A DNA stretch of 5,869 bases from Proteobacteria bacterium UBA6921 (GTDB lineage Bacteria > Pseudomonadota > Gammaproteobacteria > SG8-11), in contig DKAR01000017.1 of assembly GCA_002450895.1 (NCBI GenBank), positions 1 to 5,869 on the forward strand, written 5' to 3'. This document shows positions 5,439 to 5,869 of the stretch, piece after piece (the first letter of the stretch is position 1; the number at the start of each line of letters is the position of its first letter). Both the position numbers and the translations under genes were made by a program. The notes under the pieces were generated by a model. The model did not search any database. It saw nothing but the letters and a program-made list of their open reading frames with translations, and had not been told where the DNA came from.

Positions 5439-5738
5439 CTAGTGAATGCGGCGAATGGCGCGCGCGACGAAATTAACCTCGCCGGTCACGCGCTCAAGTT
5501 GGCGCCGCAATGCTTCGCGCCGACTGCTCGGAATTTCATCGTCGACGGACACGGCGGCGGGACTGGAGTTGCCAGCAGGCTCTGCTGCATGCAATGAAGA
5601 CGACTCTGCATCCCAAAGATGAATCAGAACATTCATTGGTGTGACGGGAAAGTCCGACGCGAGAGAATCATTTGCCGGTTTCTTTGCGGCCAACAAGCTG
5701 GCGCTTGCTGATCTTGAACATCGCTTCTTTTGTGCCAT
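5439..5738 (-). CDS. Hypothetical small protein, 99 residues
   Basis: I do not recognise this protein. It starts MAQKKRCSRSASAS, a basic Ser/Ala-rich tail with no hydrophobic signal core. Residues 35-43 (MNVLIHLWD) are mildly hydrophobic, the middle is Ser/Ala/Pro-rich and probably disordered, and residues 71-98 (from SSRREALRRQLERV onward) form a likely basic amphipathic helix. Codon choice on this strand (GCC, CGC, GGC, GTC enriched toward the end) resembles neighbouring genes, which favours a real gene. No known fold, a weak GGCGGA-type ribosome site and low-complexity composition argue against it. It lies about 80 bases downstream of the tRNA-Val gene and 190 bases upstream of the Rap1a-like gene, same strand. 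It would be a cytoplasmic, possibly nucleic-acid-associated protein, but that rests only on charge. Confidence 0.45.
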   Translation of the reverse strand: MAQKKRCSRSASASLLAAKKPANDSLASDFPVTPMNVLIHLWDAESSSLHAAEPAGNSSPAAVSVDDEIPSSRREALRRQLERVTGEVNFVARAIRRIH

Positions 5739-5820
5739 GGGTCCGCCCGTTTTCCCGCGTGATCCGGGTACTTACACGGCGACGTCCATTTCGCTCAGTG
5801 CGCGCAAGTTATAGTGTTGA

Positions 5821-5869
5821 TGGTGGGCGATGCAGGGTTTGAACCTGCGACCCCTGCCGTGTGAAGGCA
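5821..5869 (-). tRNA. tRNA-Val (CAC), 3' two thirds; 5' end beyond window
   Basis: Read on the minus strand, the segment begins within the 5' side of the anticodon stem and loop (TGCC, loop TTCACAC, GGCA). The loop gives T33 and anticodon CAC (5861-5863), which reads the valine codon GTG. Then follow a five-base variable loop GGGTC, T-arm GCAGG-TTCAAAC-CCTGC, acceptor strand ATCGCCC (implying a GGGCGAT or GGGTGAT 5' strand), discriminator A73 as expected for valine, and an encoded CCA (5821-5823). All visible stems pair perfectly. The D-arm and 5' acceptor strand lie right of the window. No intrinsic terminator is evident just downstream. Confidence 0.92.

Noticed and set aside
1..5869. CRISPR arrays, insertion sequences, tandem repeats or prophage genes
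   Set aside because: No repeated spacer-like pattern, transposase motif, long terminal repeats or phage proteins were seen on either strand.

Overview
The window reads as a chromosomal stretch from a proteobacterium, most likely a gammaproteobacterium. The reasons are the PA2779/PA2778-type gene pair (a family named from Pseudomonas), a Rap1a/Tai-like secreted protein, a bacterial UGD/GalE pair, and a tRNA gene with an encoded CCA end. Base composition looks moderately GC-rich and even across the window. I see no insertion sequence, CRISPR array, phage gene or other clear sign of mobile DNA. Genus-level placement is not possible from the sequence alone.

Layout. Positions 1-1715, minus strand: galE (UDP-glucose 4-epimerase), then ugd (UDP-glucose 6-dehydrogenase, running off the left edge). 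Together they supply UDP-galactose and UDP-glucuronate for surface polysaccharides. Positions 1716-2048: a divergent intergenic region of about 330 bases. It holds a good extended -10 promoter for the rightward genes, a weaker leftward promoter, and an unexplained inverted-repeat element that can fold in mutually exclusive ways. Positions 2049-4396, plus strand: a probable three-gene operon. It encodes a small secreted or membrane PA2779-family protein, a C39-like lipoprotein peptidase with TPRs (PA2778 family, start overlapping the previous stop by one base), and a calcineurin-like metallophosphoesterase of the YkuE type without its usual membrane anchor.

Positions 4390-5248, minus strand: a tandem pair encoding a Rap1a/Tai-like periplasmic protein and a homologue of archaeal CDP-archaeol synthase (CarS). 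The CarS stop overlaps the phosphoesterase stop by 7 bases, so the two operons converge with no room for a terminator between them. Positions 5439-5738, minus strand: a small hypothetical ORF of uncertain reality. Positions 5821-5869, minus strand: the 3' portion of tRNA-Val(CAC).

How it may work together (inference): most products act at or outside the cytoplasmic membrane or make envelope precursors. The least explained part is 2049-5248: a coupled lipoprotein peptidase/small membrane protein pair, a phosphoesterase of a class that includes lipid-phosphate hydrolases, and a lipid-nucleotide synthase homologue. This is a candidate envelope or lipid module rather than a demonstrated system.
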